A DNA stretch of 64,000 nucleotides. Source: Harmonia axyridis. Lineage: Eukaryota; Arthropoda; Insecta; Coleoptera; Coccinellidae. The position numbers and the translations under genes were made by a program. The stretch covers positions 61,584,352-61,648,351 of the forward strand of contig NC_059503.1 of the NCBI RefSeq assembly GCF_914767665.1. Reading direction: 5' to 3'. Positions 44,983-55,404 of this stretch are shown piece by piece (the stretch's first letter is position 1; each line of letters opens with the position of its first letter). The notes under the pieces were generated by a model. It saw only the letters and a program-made list of their open reading frames with translations. It ran no database searches and had not been told where the DNA came from.

Positions 44983-46205
44983 TCATCTCAGCAGTGCTCG
45001 TCACTACGCTTAGGTACATTCACACCATTGCTGTCCGGGACAGAATGTCAGATGAGGCCGAATGCCAGGAGTTGAGGCGACATATAGCGTCAGCCGCGAA
45101 TGCAGATAAAGGGCCAAAATTATTTCGAGATGAACAGAAATCAGCTATTCTGAGATCTGGTGACTTGAGAAGAGATAAACCGTAAATGACCCTGAGGTCA
45201 CTAAACAAGGGACAGTTTCTAAGGATGTGGTCGCTGAACTATGGGCGACAGTGGGCGATGGACAATGTTTCCCTTCGACTAGATCCAGTCTGAACAGATT
45301 ACCTTTGAAGGGACCATGGCCTGAAATGAAACAGGCCAGAGGGAAACTTGGGCGAAACCAAGGGTTGTTGGAAATAAAATGAACAGAAGGGATCCAGTCG
45401 TAGGTACAACGACCCGAGTCAGACGTCTTCCAGTCCGACTGCCAAAAAGAAAAGAAATGGCGCAGTAAAACATCCATGGACCGACGGATCGTAGAGGCCC
45501 TACCAGGGTCGTCCAATGACATGGATGGAATGTAGAACTCTCCGAAACGAAATTCAAATCCTCTCAGAAAAAAAGCTGCAGTCCGATGAACGACGTAATA
45601 GTGTGCGGGTAAACTACCCGTCACAACTTGAAGAAAAGATGTGGTTGCAGTTCGATACGAAGGAAAAATAAGGAGGAGGAAATTCCGCTGAGCCGACAGA
45701 ATGACCCGTCGAACATGGAAATGACCCAGGCGGTGATATCATGCGGAGGCGCAATGAGGAATTATTGGCAGAAAAATACCTTTATAGAAGATGATCAGAG
45801 ACCGAACCTAGTGCTCGTCGAAGACGAAACAGCCTGGAAGCCACCACCTGCGCTTTTTCACGCAAGGCCTTAGCGTGAGGAATAAAAGTCAGGCCAGAGT
45901 CAACCACTACTCCAAGGTATCTATACTCCGATGACCAGCGAAACAAGCCCATAGAGGATCAAATTGTTGGAGGACGTCTACGGTCGAGAGAGCCCCTCAA
46001 CATGACTTTCACAGACTTGCCCTGGGAGATGGAAAGCCACTCAAGCACCAAATCAATAAGGCGCTGAAGGGCTTCTTCGAACAAGCGCCGGCTGTCAACG
46101 CTAACAACCAGGGCTGCATACGCTATAGCAAGGCCACAGTCTCCCGCTAGGAAAAATAGCAGCTCATCAAACGGGACAAAGCACGTCAAAGGAAAACCGA
46201 CTGGC
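44983..46205 (-). pseudogene. R1-like retrotransposon fragment nested in the CR1-like element
   Basis: On the reverse strand, 45959-46189 encodes PFDELLFFLAGDCGLAIA, then LVLEWLSISQGKSVKVMLRG; after a stop, SSEYRYLGVVVDSGLTFIPH and ALREKAQVVASRLFRLRRAL (about 45815-45935), and further on a late part with ISGHGPFKGNLFRLDL and CPSPTVAHSSATTSLETVPC (45145-45624), probably a changed Cys/His zinc-knuckle region. This is the order of the RT-core-to-tail region of R1-group elements. FDEL replaces the catalytic FADDL box. It is 5' truncated and opposite in direction to the host element. ATGGGGGATCT at 44973 and ATGGGGAATCT at about 46211 may be a degraded target duplication. Confidence 0.75.
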
Positions 46206-46843
46206 GGGAGATGGGGAATCTATGAGAACTGTATCCAGCTATTGCGATCTTGGGCTGGTGGTGACTGAGGATTTGCAGTAGTCTGAGCATGTCTCCTCGA
46301 TTTGCGCCAAGGCCGAACGCTTGACTTATTGTATCAACAAGATGTTCGGGGGTAGAGACGTTTCTACTGTTCGTATACTTTTCACTACATATGTGAGACC
46401 GATACTTGAATATGTGGGTCCAGTCTGGTGGCCATCTACGAAACGCGACGAGGACTTACTGAAGTCGGTGCAAAGATGGAACACGCGTATTTCTTATCGA
46501 TGGGATCTCCTATCCTACGAGGATCGTCTCAAGTTTTTTGACCTCCCCTCCTTTAGAAGCAGGCACCAAAAAGGAGATTTGATTATAACATACAGTTCCC
46601 TTCGCGGTCATTTCGGAGATGAGATTTGCGACATGTTTAAGAGAAACTTAAATCATCTCAGAGGACATTGTTTTAAACTTTTTAAGGATAATTTTCGAAC
46701 AACCTATAGCCAAATTTTTCTATCAAATAGAGTATTTGACGTTTGGAACAGTTTACCTATAAATGTTGTCGGTGCTGCATCGGTGAATGTTTTCAAGAAT
46801 GCCTTCGACAAGTGGAGAGCGGCATCGTCAGTGATTTCGTGAA
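46206..46843 (+). pseudogene. CR1-like retrotransposon ORF2, 3' portion
   Basis: Resumes after the insertion with SSYCDLGLVVTEDL, then a stop, ICAKAERLTYCINKMF, then an uninterrupted frame (46321-46842): LFTTYVRPILEYVGPVWWPS, RLKFFDLPSFRSRHQKGDLI, NLNHLRGHCFKLFKD, LSNRVFDVWNSLP. It is the post-RT region and complete C-terminus of a CR1-like ORF2, with an AATAATAATAATAAA-type 3' microsatellite at 46931-46945. The same tail is at 23480-23785. Confidence 0.85.
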
Positions 46844-46849
46844 GGATTT

Positions 46850-48065
46850 TCTTTTTTTCAACGTGTGAACAGTTTTTCGTAGACAATACATTTTGAGTTC
46901 AAAGAATTTATTCTCAACTCTTGTATTTGAAAATAATAATAATAAAATTGCTATTAAACATATACACGCAAATTTCAACTCGGTAAAATGTGTTAACATA
47001 TCAAACGAGCTTCATGGTACTTGAGCAACCAACAGATAAAGGACGACCCAAAGATAGAAAAATGGGAGAAATAATCAAGAAATAATCATGAAAGCTTCCT
47101 GAGGCAGCTTTCCTGGCAATGTTTCCAAATAATGGTGAAATTTAAGGTTTGGCTGCAGCGTGATACAAGGTGAGCATCCTATGGGGGTTTAGTTTCGAAA
47201 GTTAATCTTTGTTTTTGACGACCATTCATTTATAGTTTATTTATCTCGAACTAGGTAGCTTGTGTTCTCCGATTTAACTGCCTTAGGTAAGTCGTTTTCT
47301 TTCAATACTCGATGCTTCAGAGTGAACAACATCACTTAAATGTCTTTGAAGCTTACCTTTATTTGTCCAACAATGAAATGGATAATAAGCGAGGATTGAA
47401 GGTGATTTATACTTTTGTTTTCTGTGTTCAGAACTGGACATTTTTTCAGAAGATCTAACAAAACACAAAAATCAATTCATAACGAATTATTTATGTATAG
47501 GAGAAGTTCTGACGAAGAAAATTCATGGTGCAGTTACAATAGCGATATGATTCTTGGAATCACAGCCTAGTGTTTCTGAATCACGATTCTGATAGTTTTC
47601 CAATACTCTTATGATTTTAGTACATATAGGAATAGCATCATTTTTCCTTCTCAACAAGTATGACTTCTGTTAGTCCATAAAGCTGTCCAATGAAGAATCA
47701 AATCCATGCGCGCCACTGATCCTTATGGTAATCGACCTCCAGCACACACGATTGTCGCTAATAGTGTAGAGTTTGCCCAGAATTACCTCTGTGCATATGA
47801 ACGCAGGGTAATTGAGGTACAGGCTAATTGATGTTCGGATGTTACCGGAGAGGCCATGCGACGACAATGGAATATGGATTATGCAGAGTAGGCGGTGGTG
47901 GTGGTGGCGGTTGGATGATACATATTTGTGTCGTTAACGAAATGTCAACTTGAACGCAATTACCGGAGTAGATACAATGGGAAAACTTTAAGAGTTACAA
48001 CAAGGCAACAACTGATGTGAAGTCGGTTTCTTGTTCATTCTTATTTTCTATTATATTGTTTCTTA
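46850..48065. other. Unique and AT-rich DNA, no gene seen
   Basis: 3' UTR of the CR1-like element up to about 46950, then AT-rich DNA. 47690-47990 is higher in complexity and contains a GGTGGTGGTGG run near 47895. No domain recognised. Confidence 0.4.
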
Positions 48066-48067
48066 CT

Positions 48068-48240
48068 ACTAGACCTCTATGGAACTTGTGCGAGTTATAA
48101 TATATACTCATTTCTTTTCACACCATTAAGTTTTTTCCATATCTTTTTTTGAGTGCTCGTTTGGCGAACCAATAGTTTCAACATTCAGTGCATTTGCAAG
48201 TTTCCTCAAATTGTCAAGCTGATTATGTCTTCAGAATAAT
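48068..48240. repeat. Direct repeat left of mariner B3
   Basis: About 175 bp, from ACCTCTATGGAACTTGTG to GATTATGTCTTCAGAATAAT, about 90 percent identical by eye to 49173-49345. The two copies abut the mariner at 48242-49169 on both sides. Confidence 0.85.
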
Positions 48241-48241
48241 A

Positions 48242-49169
48242 AAGGGTATTTTTTTTCGAGGTATATAACTTTAAGTTGGCATTACTATTCGAGATGGCGA
48301 CCGATTTAACAGCTTTAAGTGATATATTCTCAGTTTGGTTTGGCAATTCATCATGAATAGACTCACGCCTGAACGACGCTTGCAAATAGTGCAATTTCAT
48401 TTCGAAAATAATGGTTCTGTGCGGAATACGTATCGCACACTACGTTCATTAGCTATGAAGAGCACTTCTGGTTGAATGACTACGTCAAAAAACAAAACTG
48501 CCGCATTTGGAATGAAATTTATCCTCAATTGTATGTCGAAACACCGTTAAATCCAGAAAAACTGACTTTTTGGTGCGCTTTATGGGCTGGTGAAATCATT
48601 GGTCCGTACTTCTTCAAAAACGATGATGGCCAGAACGTTACAGTCAATGGTGATCGGTATAGAGCCATGATTACTAACTTTGTCATTCCTGAATTGAACA
48701 ACCATGATGTCCAGGAGCTGTGGTTCCCAAGACGGCGCAACATGTCACACAGCTCGTGCCACAATCGATTTATTGAAAGACACGTTTGGTGACCGCCTAA
48801 TTTCACGTTTTGGACCTGTGAATTGGCCTCCAAGATCTTATGATTTAACACCGCTAGACCACTTTCTGTGGGACTATGTGAAGTTATTGGTTTATGCGAA
48901 TAAGCCACAAACCCTTGACCATTTGGAAGACAACATTCGCCGAGTTATTGACGATATACAGCCACAAATGTTGGAAAAAGTCATCGAAAATTGGACGTCC
49001 AGATTGGACTACATCCGAGCCAGCCGTGGCGGTCATATGCCAGAAATCATAATATTTAAAATGTAATGCCACAAGATTATCTTGCGGATAAATAAAATTC
49101 ATGTTAATCGAGTAATCCATCGTTGTTTTATTGCAATTTAAAGTTCTATAGCTCTAAAAAAACACCCTT
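48242..49169 (+). mobile_element. Non-autonomous mariner (family B, copy 3)
   Basis: A 928-bp copy with both TIRs: AAGGGTATTTTTTTTCGAGG at the left and the complement of AAGGGTGTTTTTTTAGAGC at the right. TA lies at 48240-48241; at the right the dinucleotide is CA. ATG at 48353 (MNRLTPERRLQIVQFHFENN), then the shared internal deletion to a catalytic domain: DYVKKQNCRIWNEIYPQ, EIIGPYFFKNDDGQNV (48472-48792), then after a 2-bp deletion SQDGATCHTARATIDLLK and NWPPRSYDLTPLDHFLWDYV (48704-49066), ending ASRGGHMPEIIIFKM. The first catalytic Asp region is damaged (DEAH reduced). Not functional. Confidence 0.9.
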
Positions 49170-49172
49170 CAC

Positions 49173-49345
49173 TGGACCTCTATGGAACTTGTGTGAGTTA
49201 TAATCTATACTCATTTCTTTTCACACCGTTTAGTTTCTCCAAAATTTTTTTTTGAGTGCTCGTTCGGCAGAGCAATAGTTTCAACATTCAGTCCATTTGC
49301 AAGTTTCCTCAAATTTTCAAGCTGATTATGTCTTCAGAATTATAG
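49173..49345. repeat. Direct repeat right of mariner B3
   Basis: Partner of 48068-48240, ending in GATTATGTCTTCAGAATTAT. Confidence 0.85.
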
Positions 49346-49479
49346 AACATTTGAGAAGGATATTGGAAAAGAAATACAAGATCTAAAATCTGAATCTTTT
49401 CATGAATATACAGTATATTCGATCGGGTTCAGATTTGGCGAGTATATATGATATAAATATTTCAAAATTTCATGAATAT

Positions 49480-49850
49480 AACTTATCCAAATCTAAGAAA
49501 TCCGAATGCAAGAAGAATATCGAAATGCAGGCAACAGAATCTAAGAAAAAGCCAATCAGAATCAAAGGAAAAGAAACCAAAGAAGAAGCCAGTCAGAATC
49601 AAAGAAAAACCAAATCCAAATCTTAAATCTAAGAAATCCAAATCTAAGAAATTGAAATCTAAGAAATTCAAAACTAAGATCTCCAAATTCAAATCTAAAA
49701 AATCCAAATCAAAGAAAAAGAAGCCAAATAAGAATCCAGTCAAAATCAAAGAAAAACCAAATCCAAATCTAAGAAATCCAGATCCAAGAAGAATATCTAA
49801 TAGCAGGCGTCAGAATCGAATTAAATTCAAGAAGAATACCAAAAAAATGC
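49480..49850 (+). repeat. Purine-rich tandem repeat region
   Basis: Built of 15-bp units close to AAATCTAAGAAATCC (clear at about 49622-49700) inside longer duplicated blocks: ATCCGAATGCAAGAAGAATA (49499) recurs as ATCCAGATCCAAGAAGAATA (49776), and AAAGAAAAACCAAATCCAAA (49600) recurs near 49748. The plus strand reads as a lysine, serine and proline-rich frame (49472-49870). It has no known domain and may be only a translated satellite. Confidence 0.75.
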
Positions 49851-49869
49851 TGCCTCCACTGTTGGGTTG

Positions 49870-50290
49870 AGGCTAGTGGGCTTAGGTAGTGACGATTTCC
49901 CCAGTCTCGACTGAAAAGTTCCGAAGCTAAATTTGAACCCTGATTTTCAGAGCGATTATTCTTTCTGGAATGTATGTTTATTTATTATTATGCTGACGAA
50001 AGGAAAAATAATAGGAGCTTTTTCATTTCAACAATAAGATAAGTAACATTGTGTTGAGAAAAAGTAGCCTTATTCTAGTTTTTCATGTCATGTCTCTTTG
50101 CAGATTAATTGACTAATCCCAATGAGCATACATACGTTCGATTCAACATTTATTCAACGTTGTATCGTTGAAATTCACGTTACCGGTGGAATTTTCAACG
50201 ACATAATAATAATAATAATAAGGTCTTCATTATATGTCATTGTTCATGTTGAATATAAAGTTTAATCAACCTCTCAACCTTTTTTTGACT
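49870..50290. other. AT-rich spacer
   Basis: ATAATAATAATAATAA microsatellite at about 50203-50220; nothing else is recognised. Confidence 0.5.
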
Positions 50291-50291
50291 T

Positions 50292-50835
50292 AAATGGTTG
50301 TGATAATGGAATATCCGTTTTAAATCCATGATGAAACTACTTTTGAATTTGCAAACAAATATTTTTTGTGGAAAATACTGATGTTTTCCTTAAAAAATGT
50401 CCATACCTATTTTCGATAGTTTTCCGATATTCATATAGCCCGTGAAAAAAAAAATGTTTCAATAAATCGTACGCAAAAGTCTAAGTTACCATCGACCGTT
50501 GCCCACCTTGTATTGATGGAGAAGACACACTAAGAAGAAGGATTTTTCGAATAACTCTTCCTCAAAAGTGCAAATAAAATATATTCCTAAACTTATATGT
50601 CTAAGTACATCGTTCCACCATAAATAATCAATTAGGCCGATGACGGTTATACCCCATTTTATTCCTCATACAATAAAAAAAAACTGTACCCAACCCCCAA
50701 ATTTAAGTTTCAACAATAGGCATCCACATAAAACTATAGAATTTCTGTTCTTTATAGTCGACGAGTGCAAACCGCAATGTCCCACTTCGAACAATTGCAG
50801 GAACAATATTAGATGATAAAAAGTGAAATAAATTA
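50292..50835. repeat. LTR-element internal repeat H, copy 1
   Basis: About 545 bp homologous to 51513-52068 in direct orientation (blocks TAAGTTACCATCGACCGT or TTAGTTACCATCGACCGT, ACACTAAGAAGAAGGATTTT, GGCCGATGACGGTTATACCC, TATAGTCGACGAGTGCAAAC). The two copies bracket an LTR with a primer-binding site, so H is probably the internal sequence of a non-autonomous LTR element. No gag or pol motif is seen. Confidence 0.75.
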
Positions 50836-50852
50836 ATTAAAATAATAAAAAG

Positions 50853-51423
50853 TGGATCTTCAAGAAGCGTAGGAAATTTTCAAATTTCGTTTTAGTTCTA
50901 CCTATCAAAGTTTGAAAATTGAATTCAAGATATTAGTCAATTCGATATCCATAGATTTTCTCGTCGAATGTGAGAGCCAATTTCAACTTGCTCACAAATA
51001 TTCTTATTGCAACAATCACAATCATTTTGAGATTGCTGCACTTAACTTCATCTTCTACGATTTGTTTAATTTCAGTTTAAACACAGGAAAGTACCTGCAG
51101 TTATGAATTTTCAATCACAATTTTCATGAAGTCAAGTAAAAGAAATTTCATAAAATACGCAATCAAAATTCAAATGAAATGTATCCCAGATTGTTTTGTT
51201 AGTTATATTTGAAAGAATTTTAGAATTTAGAATAAGAATGTAGATAATTGGTTTTGGAAATATTAATATATACCTCGGTAGTAGAAAGATTGGAAAAACT
51301 ATAAAATGATTTTGTCGTGTCAAAATAAAGTTTCAAAATATACGAGATGAAGTAATTTTGTATTTCAAAAGTTATTAAATGAATATAATTCAATTCGAAG
51401 TAAGTTAATATTGATGCATAACA
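50853..51423 (+). mobile_element. LTR of tRNA-Lys-primed retroelement (variant X)
   Basis: A 571-bp LTR from TGGATCTTCAAG to ATGCATAACA (TG...CA), followed by AT and the primer-binding site at 51426. Its 5' half matches the start of the copy at 63474. Its second half (CAAAATATACGAGATGAAGTAATTTTG and following) matches LTRs b and c near 61640 and 62620. Polyadenylation-type AATAAAG occurs near 51325. Confidence 0.7.
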
Positions 51424-51425
51424 AT

Positions 51426-51443
51426 TGGCTCCCAACGTGGGGC
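51426..51443 (+). promoter_or_regulatory. Primer-binding site (tRNA-Lys), 17 of 18 matches
   Basis: TGGCTCCCAACGTGGGGC equals the complement of the 3' end of insect tRNA-Lys (TGGCGCCCAACGTGGGGC) except one base. It begins 2 bp after the LTR end, the usual distance. Confidence 0.85.
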
Positions 51444-51512
51444 AAAAAATTATTATCTTTTTAATTTCGAGGCATTCCATTTTTACATTTCAAATAGTGA
51501 TAAACTTCTCCC

Positions 51513-52068
51513 TAAATGGTTGTGACAACGGAATATCTGTTTTTAATCCTTGATGAAACTACATTTGAATCTGCAAAAAATATATTTATTGTGGAAAAAC
51601 AAGTGTTTGTTCGTTAAAAAATGTCTATGCCTGTTTTCGATAGTTTTCCTTTAATATATTTATACAGCCAGTGAAGAAAAATTTTTTTCAATAAATCGTA
51701 CCGTAAAAGTCTTAGTTACCATCGACCGTGGCCCACCTTGTATTGATGGAGAAGACACACTAAGAAGAAGGATTTTTCGAATAACTCTTTCTCAAAAGCG
51801 CAAATAAAATATATTCCTATACTTATAAGTGTACGTACATCGTTCCACCATAAATAATCAATTGGGCCGATGACGGTTATACCCCATTTTATTCCCTATA
51901 CAATAAAAAAAAAAACTGTTCCCAACCCCCAAATTTGAGTTTCAACAATGGGCACCCACATAAAACTATCGAATTTCTGTCCTTTATAGTCGACGAGTGC
52001 AAACCGCAATGGCCCACTTCGAACAATTGCAGGAACAATGTTAGATGATAAAAAGTGAAACCGCACGT
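51513..52068. repeat. LTR-element internal repeat H, copy 2
   Basis: Second copy of the block at 50292-50835, directly downstream of LTR X, its PBS and an 87-bp leader. It stops at GATAAAAAGTGAAA, as copy 1 does before its polypurine-like run. Confidence 0.75.
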
Positions 52069-52069
52069 A

Positions 52070-52425
52070 TTGAGCGGACGAACCGTTCACAATGAGAGAC
52101 AAAATTATTATGTTATCCAATACCTCATAAAGAACGTTTGATTTTGATTTGTCAGGGGGTGGGTCAGCATCTAACAGTGTCGGACTTAAAACATATTATG
52201 ATATTTTCTGTCGAAATATGAACGAAAATGTGAAAATCATTTAAACATGAACAAAACAAATGAAATTCAAAACAGAAATGAAGATAGAATAATAACAGCA
52301 GATAAGAACATCCACACCGTTAAATACAGAATTATGAAAATTATTTTAGAATTGATGATGTTTATAAATTCTTTTGAGCATTACAAAAAAATTATTAACT
52401 GCAAACAAGAAAGCATGTGATAAAT
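52070..52425. other. AT-rich DNA, no feature seen
   Basis: No motif recognised. Confidence 0.5.
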
Positions 52426-52429
52426 ATCA

Positions 52430-52990
52430 GTATAAGCAGAGGAAATGTGAACGGGGCATCATACATTTCCACGTATGATACAAAACTACAGATGAAAACC
52501 TCAGAAAAAACTTCCGTAGGTGTAAGCTGACATATTTATTTATTTATCTTTTCATCTTTCTTTTTCACCAGAAGTTTTGATGACGCATATATTATAATTG
52601 AATCTCAAAACAAAAAAGAAAAGAATCAGAAAAAAGTAATAAATATTATAGTTACCATAACAGACGACATTATATTTATGATGACAATTGAAATCATCAC
52701 AATAATTCTATATCGGAATTTCTAGGCCAAAGAGGCGTTTGTATACCTATAATAATGGCAAAAATATTACTACCAAAATTTAAAAGCAATGAAAAAAACT
52801 CCGTCAACTCCACCATTCCGGAGCAATTCAACATTACTAACTTATGATTTTGCAACATAATAAGCCAGACCATAAACATGAACCCAAAAGTTAATCTATC
52901 AATACATAACTGTCAAAAATTCTTCTTTCACTGAGTTTTTCTTCAGTTGCCATGTGGGTTTCTTGAAGAAAGATCACGTCACTATCTATG
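52430..52990 (-). pseudogene. Non-LTR endonuclease fragment, copy 1
   Basis: On the reverse strand, IDSDVIFLQETHMATEEKLSER (52900-52985), then after a non-homologous stretch YCDDFNCHHK (about 52665-52705). LQETH and GDFN(x)HH are the catalytic-domain motifs of the APE-type endonuclease that begins ORF2 of many insect non-LTR elements. Gly to Asp in DDFN is a change in a conserved motif. About 500 bp homologous to 54838-55400. Several stops. Confidence 0.65.
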
Positions 52991-52994
52991 GTCA

Positions 52995-54835
52995 ATGTCA
53001 ATAAAAAATCACTTTAGTCATTAGAAATATATTCAATATATAACTGAATGAAACTAAATTTGCTGCATACATATTTCAAAGGAAAAATTTAACATGCATT
53101 TGTGGAATATGAATCTTCTGAATTGAAGAACTGTTCTAGATCCGTTAAATCTTATTGTTGCTCGCAAATTTCTAAAATTTTCTAATTTTGAGCTGATAAT
53201 GCTCTTAAATTATTGGGTTTCACTCACCAATTGGGAATTCTATTTTGAAATCAATTAGATACGTCCACCGTGTGTGTACAGAATACTCTCAAACGGTTAG
53301 TGAAATTCTCAGAATAAGTTCAGCGACCGAATATCTGTGTTGTATTTGTTGATGCGCGAAATACGTAGTATATTTTCGGAGTTAAACTCAAAAATAATAC
53401 CCAAAAATACCAAACTGATCAATCTGTGACTCATAAATTAGTTGCAGATTCAGGAGTTTATTTTTGAAAAATTTGTCAATTTCAATAAAAAGATTAATTT
53501 TATTTTGTGGCTGAATATATTTAATGGCATATATCGGAGAGGGGAAAATTTTCAATTTACTATTCCATTTATGATTTTCAAATGCTGTTTCATTTCTTCA
53601 AGATAATGTTCGAAAAAAGTGATAAATTGAAATTTCTATGTCTTCAATTTATGTTGATTTGCTGGTTGAATCAGTGATGTATTCAATTATAATTGTTAAA
53701 AATGAACTGGGGGCACATCTTTCGAAAACTAATTCAGATCAGAAAGTTCTGACTTCGCTTAGAACTTTGTGCTTAGAAGACTGAATTAAGCTGAAGCTTG
53801 AGCTCTCGAATACATGTTGGTGTCTTTCCCAATTGTATTTGATTAATTGATTGTAGGTATGTACCATCAACGTTATTGTTCGAAAGAAATCAAATCATCT
53901 TTTATTCCAGAGTATGAAAATAGGATTTGTTGAAAAGGAAACATATTTTCACAAATTTATGTTTTATTCACATATTAACTGTTCAACTCATTTTGATTAT
54001 TTTGTTTTGCATGTTGAATAGATTATTCATGAAATATATTGTAATTTATTTCCATAGGTTTAAAAAATTCTTGACGTTGTCTAATTCGCTTTCAACCCAA
54101 CGTATCGTCTGTATCTGTGATAGGCATCTTCAAATTCCTAGATTTCTACAACCTTCGCATTTATATTATACCAAAGAGACCCCTGTTGAAATAAATCCAT
54201 TGAATCAGTGTCAACGACACCCCCTGATTCCAACCCTGGTAACCACGCACACCTAGGCCGGTAGAGATCACGTCAGAGCAGATGCAGCGGCAGCACAATG
54301 CAATCGAGAGAAAATAGAAACTACCCCATGTTTTGTGGGCATGAGCCAATGGAAATGCATATTGCGAATCCTTTGTGTCATGCAGCCATGATTAAAAGGT
54401 GATATTGGTTACTGGATTAAGTTGCCGCATTGAATCGGAGAGTGCTTTGGGGCTATGCACGTTGCAGACCCGGTGCCGGACTGGCGTGAGATATGATTGG
54501 TTCACAGCCATCCTATGTGACATATTCAACAGTCACCATGAATTTTCTTTTGTATCTTTAATAGTCCAAGAGTTGGCAACGAAAATAGGTGAGAGATTTC
54601 TAATAGCTGAAATTTCAATATATAGTTTTTGGTACGTACATGAATCAGCAACCACTCGCAAAGCCAGGTAGTGGCAAAATTATACAAAGATGCCAAATTT
54701 CGATATTTTCTATTGAAGTTTTTGATGGCTTAAAATTGGCAGGATACTAATTTTTAGTACTAAAAATGTAAGACACTGGTTAAACCAAATACAAATTATT
54801 AATTTCAAACAATGAAGCATATGTGTCTATAATCT
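52995..54835. other. AT-rich DNA, no gene seen
   Basis: No domain or RNA gene is recognised. A unique block at about 54230-54560 has mixed composition without repeats. Confidence 0.45.
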
Positions 54836-54837
54836 TA

Positions 54838-55400
54838 GTATTAGCAGCGGAAATGTAACGGGGCATCATGCATTTCAACGTATGATACAAGAGAAGAGAT
54901 CAAAACCTCAGCAAAAACTCTGTCTCCCCGTATAGCTGTGGTGATTGGTTTATGTGTTTGTTTACAAAATAAGCTGACACATTCATATTGAAGGGCTTCT
55001 TCTTCATTCAAATAAAATCCTTTCATCCTTCCTCTTCACCAGAAGTTGACAACGCATATATTGTAATTAAATCCGAGAACAAAAAAGAAAAGAACCAGAA
55101 AGGAGCAATAAATGTTATAATTTCCATCATGTACAACATTGAATGATGACAATTGAAATCACCACAATAAATTGAAGGATAAGAAAGATTCAAATCGAAA
55201 TTTTTAGGCCAAAAACTTACTAATGATTTTCCTACATAATAAACCAGAGAACAAACAGAACTCAATAGGCAATAAATCAATACATAACCTGCTAAAAATC
55301 CTCTTTCACGGAGTTGTTGTTCAGTTGTTTTGCGGGTTTCTTGAAGAAGGATGACCGCCGCGTCATTGTCTATGACCAATGTCGACAAACTAAATCATTC
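54838..55400 (-). pseudogene. Non-LTR endonuclease fragment, copy 2
   Basis: One continuous frame (55023-55388) on the reverse strand: VIDNDAAVILLQETRKTTEQ, LRERGFLAGYVLIYC, PSIYCGDFNCHHSM. LQET, GYVLI and GDFNCHH are motifs of the APE-type endonuclease of insect non-LTR elements. The residues between GYVLI and PSIY (CLLSSVCSLVYYVG...) do not look like the family, and the copy at 52430-52990 has related sequence there. The rest of ORF2 is absent. Confidence 0.75.
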
Positions 55401-55404
55401 CTGT

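Noticed and set aside
51896..52120. Reverse-strand frame in repeat H with FALVDYKGQKFDSFMW
   Set aside because: The other H copy has mostly amino-acid-changing differences and a stop in the same place, so coding constraint is not supported.
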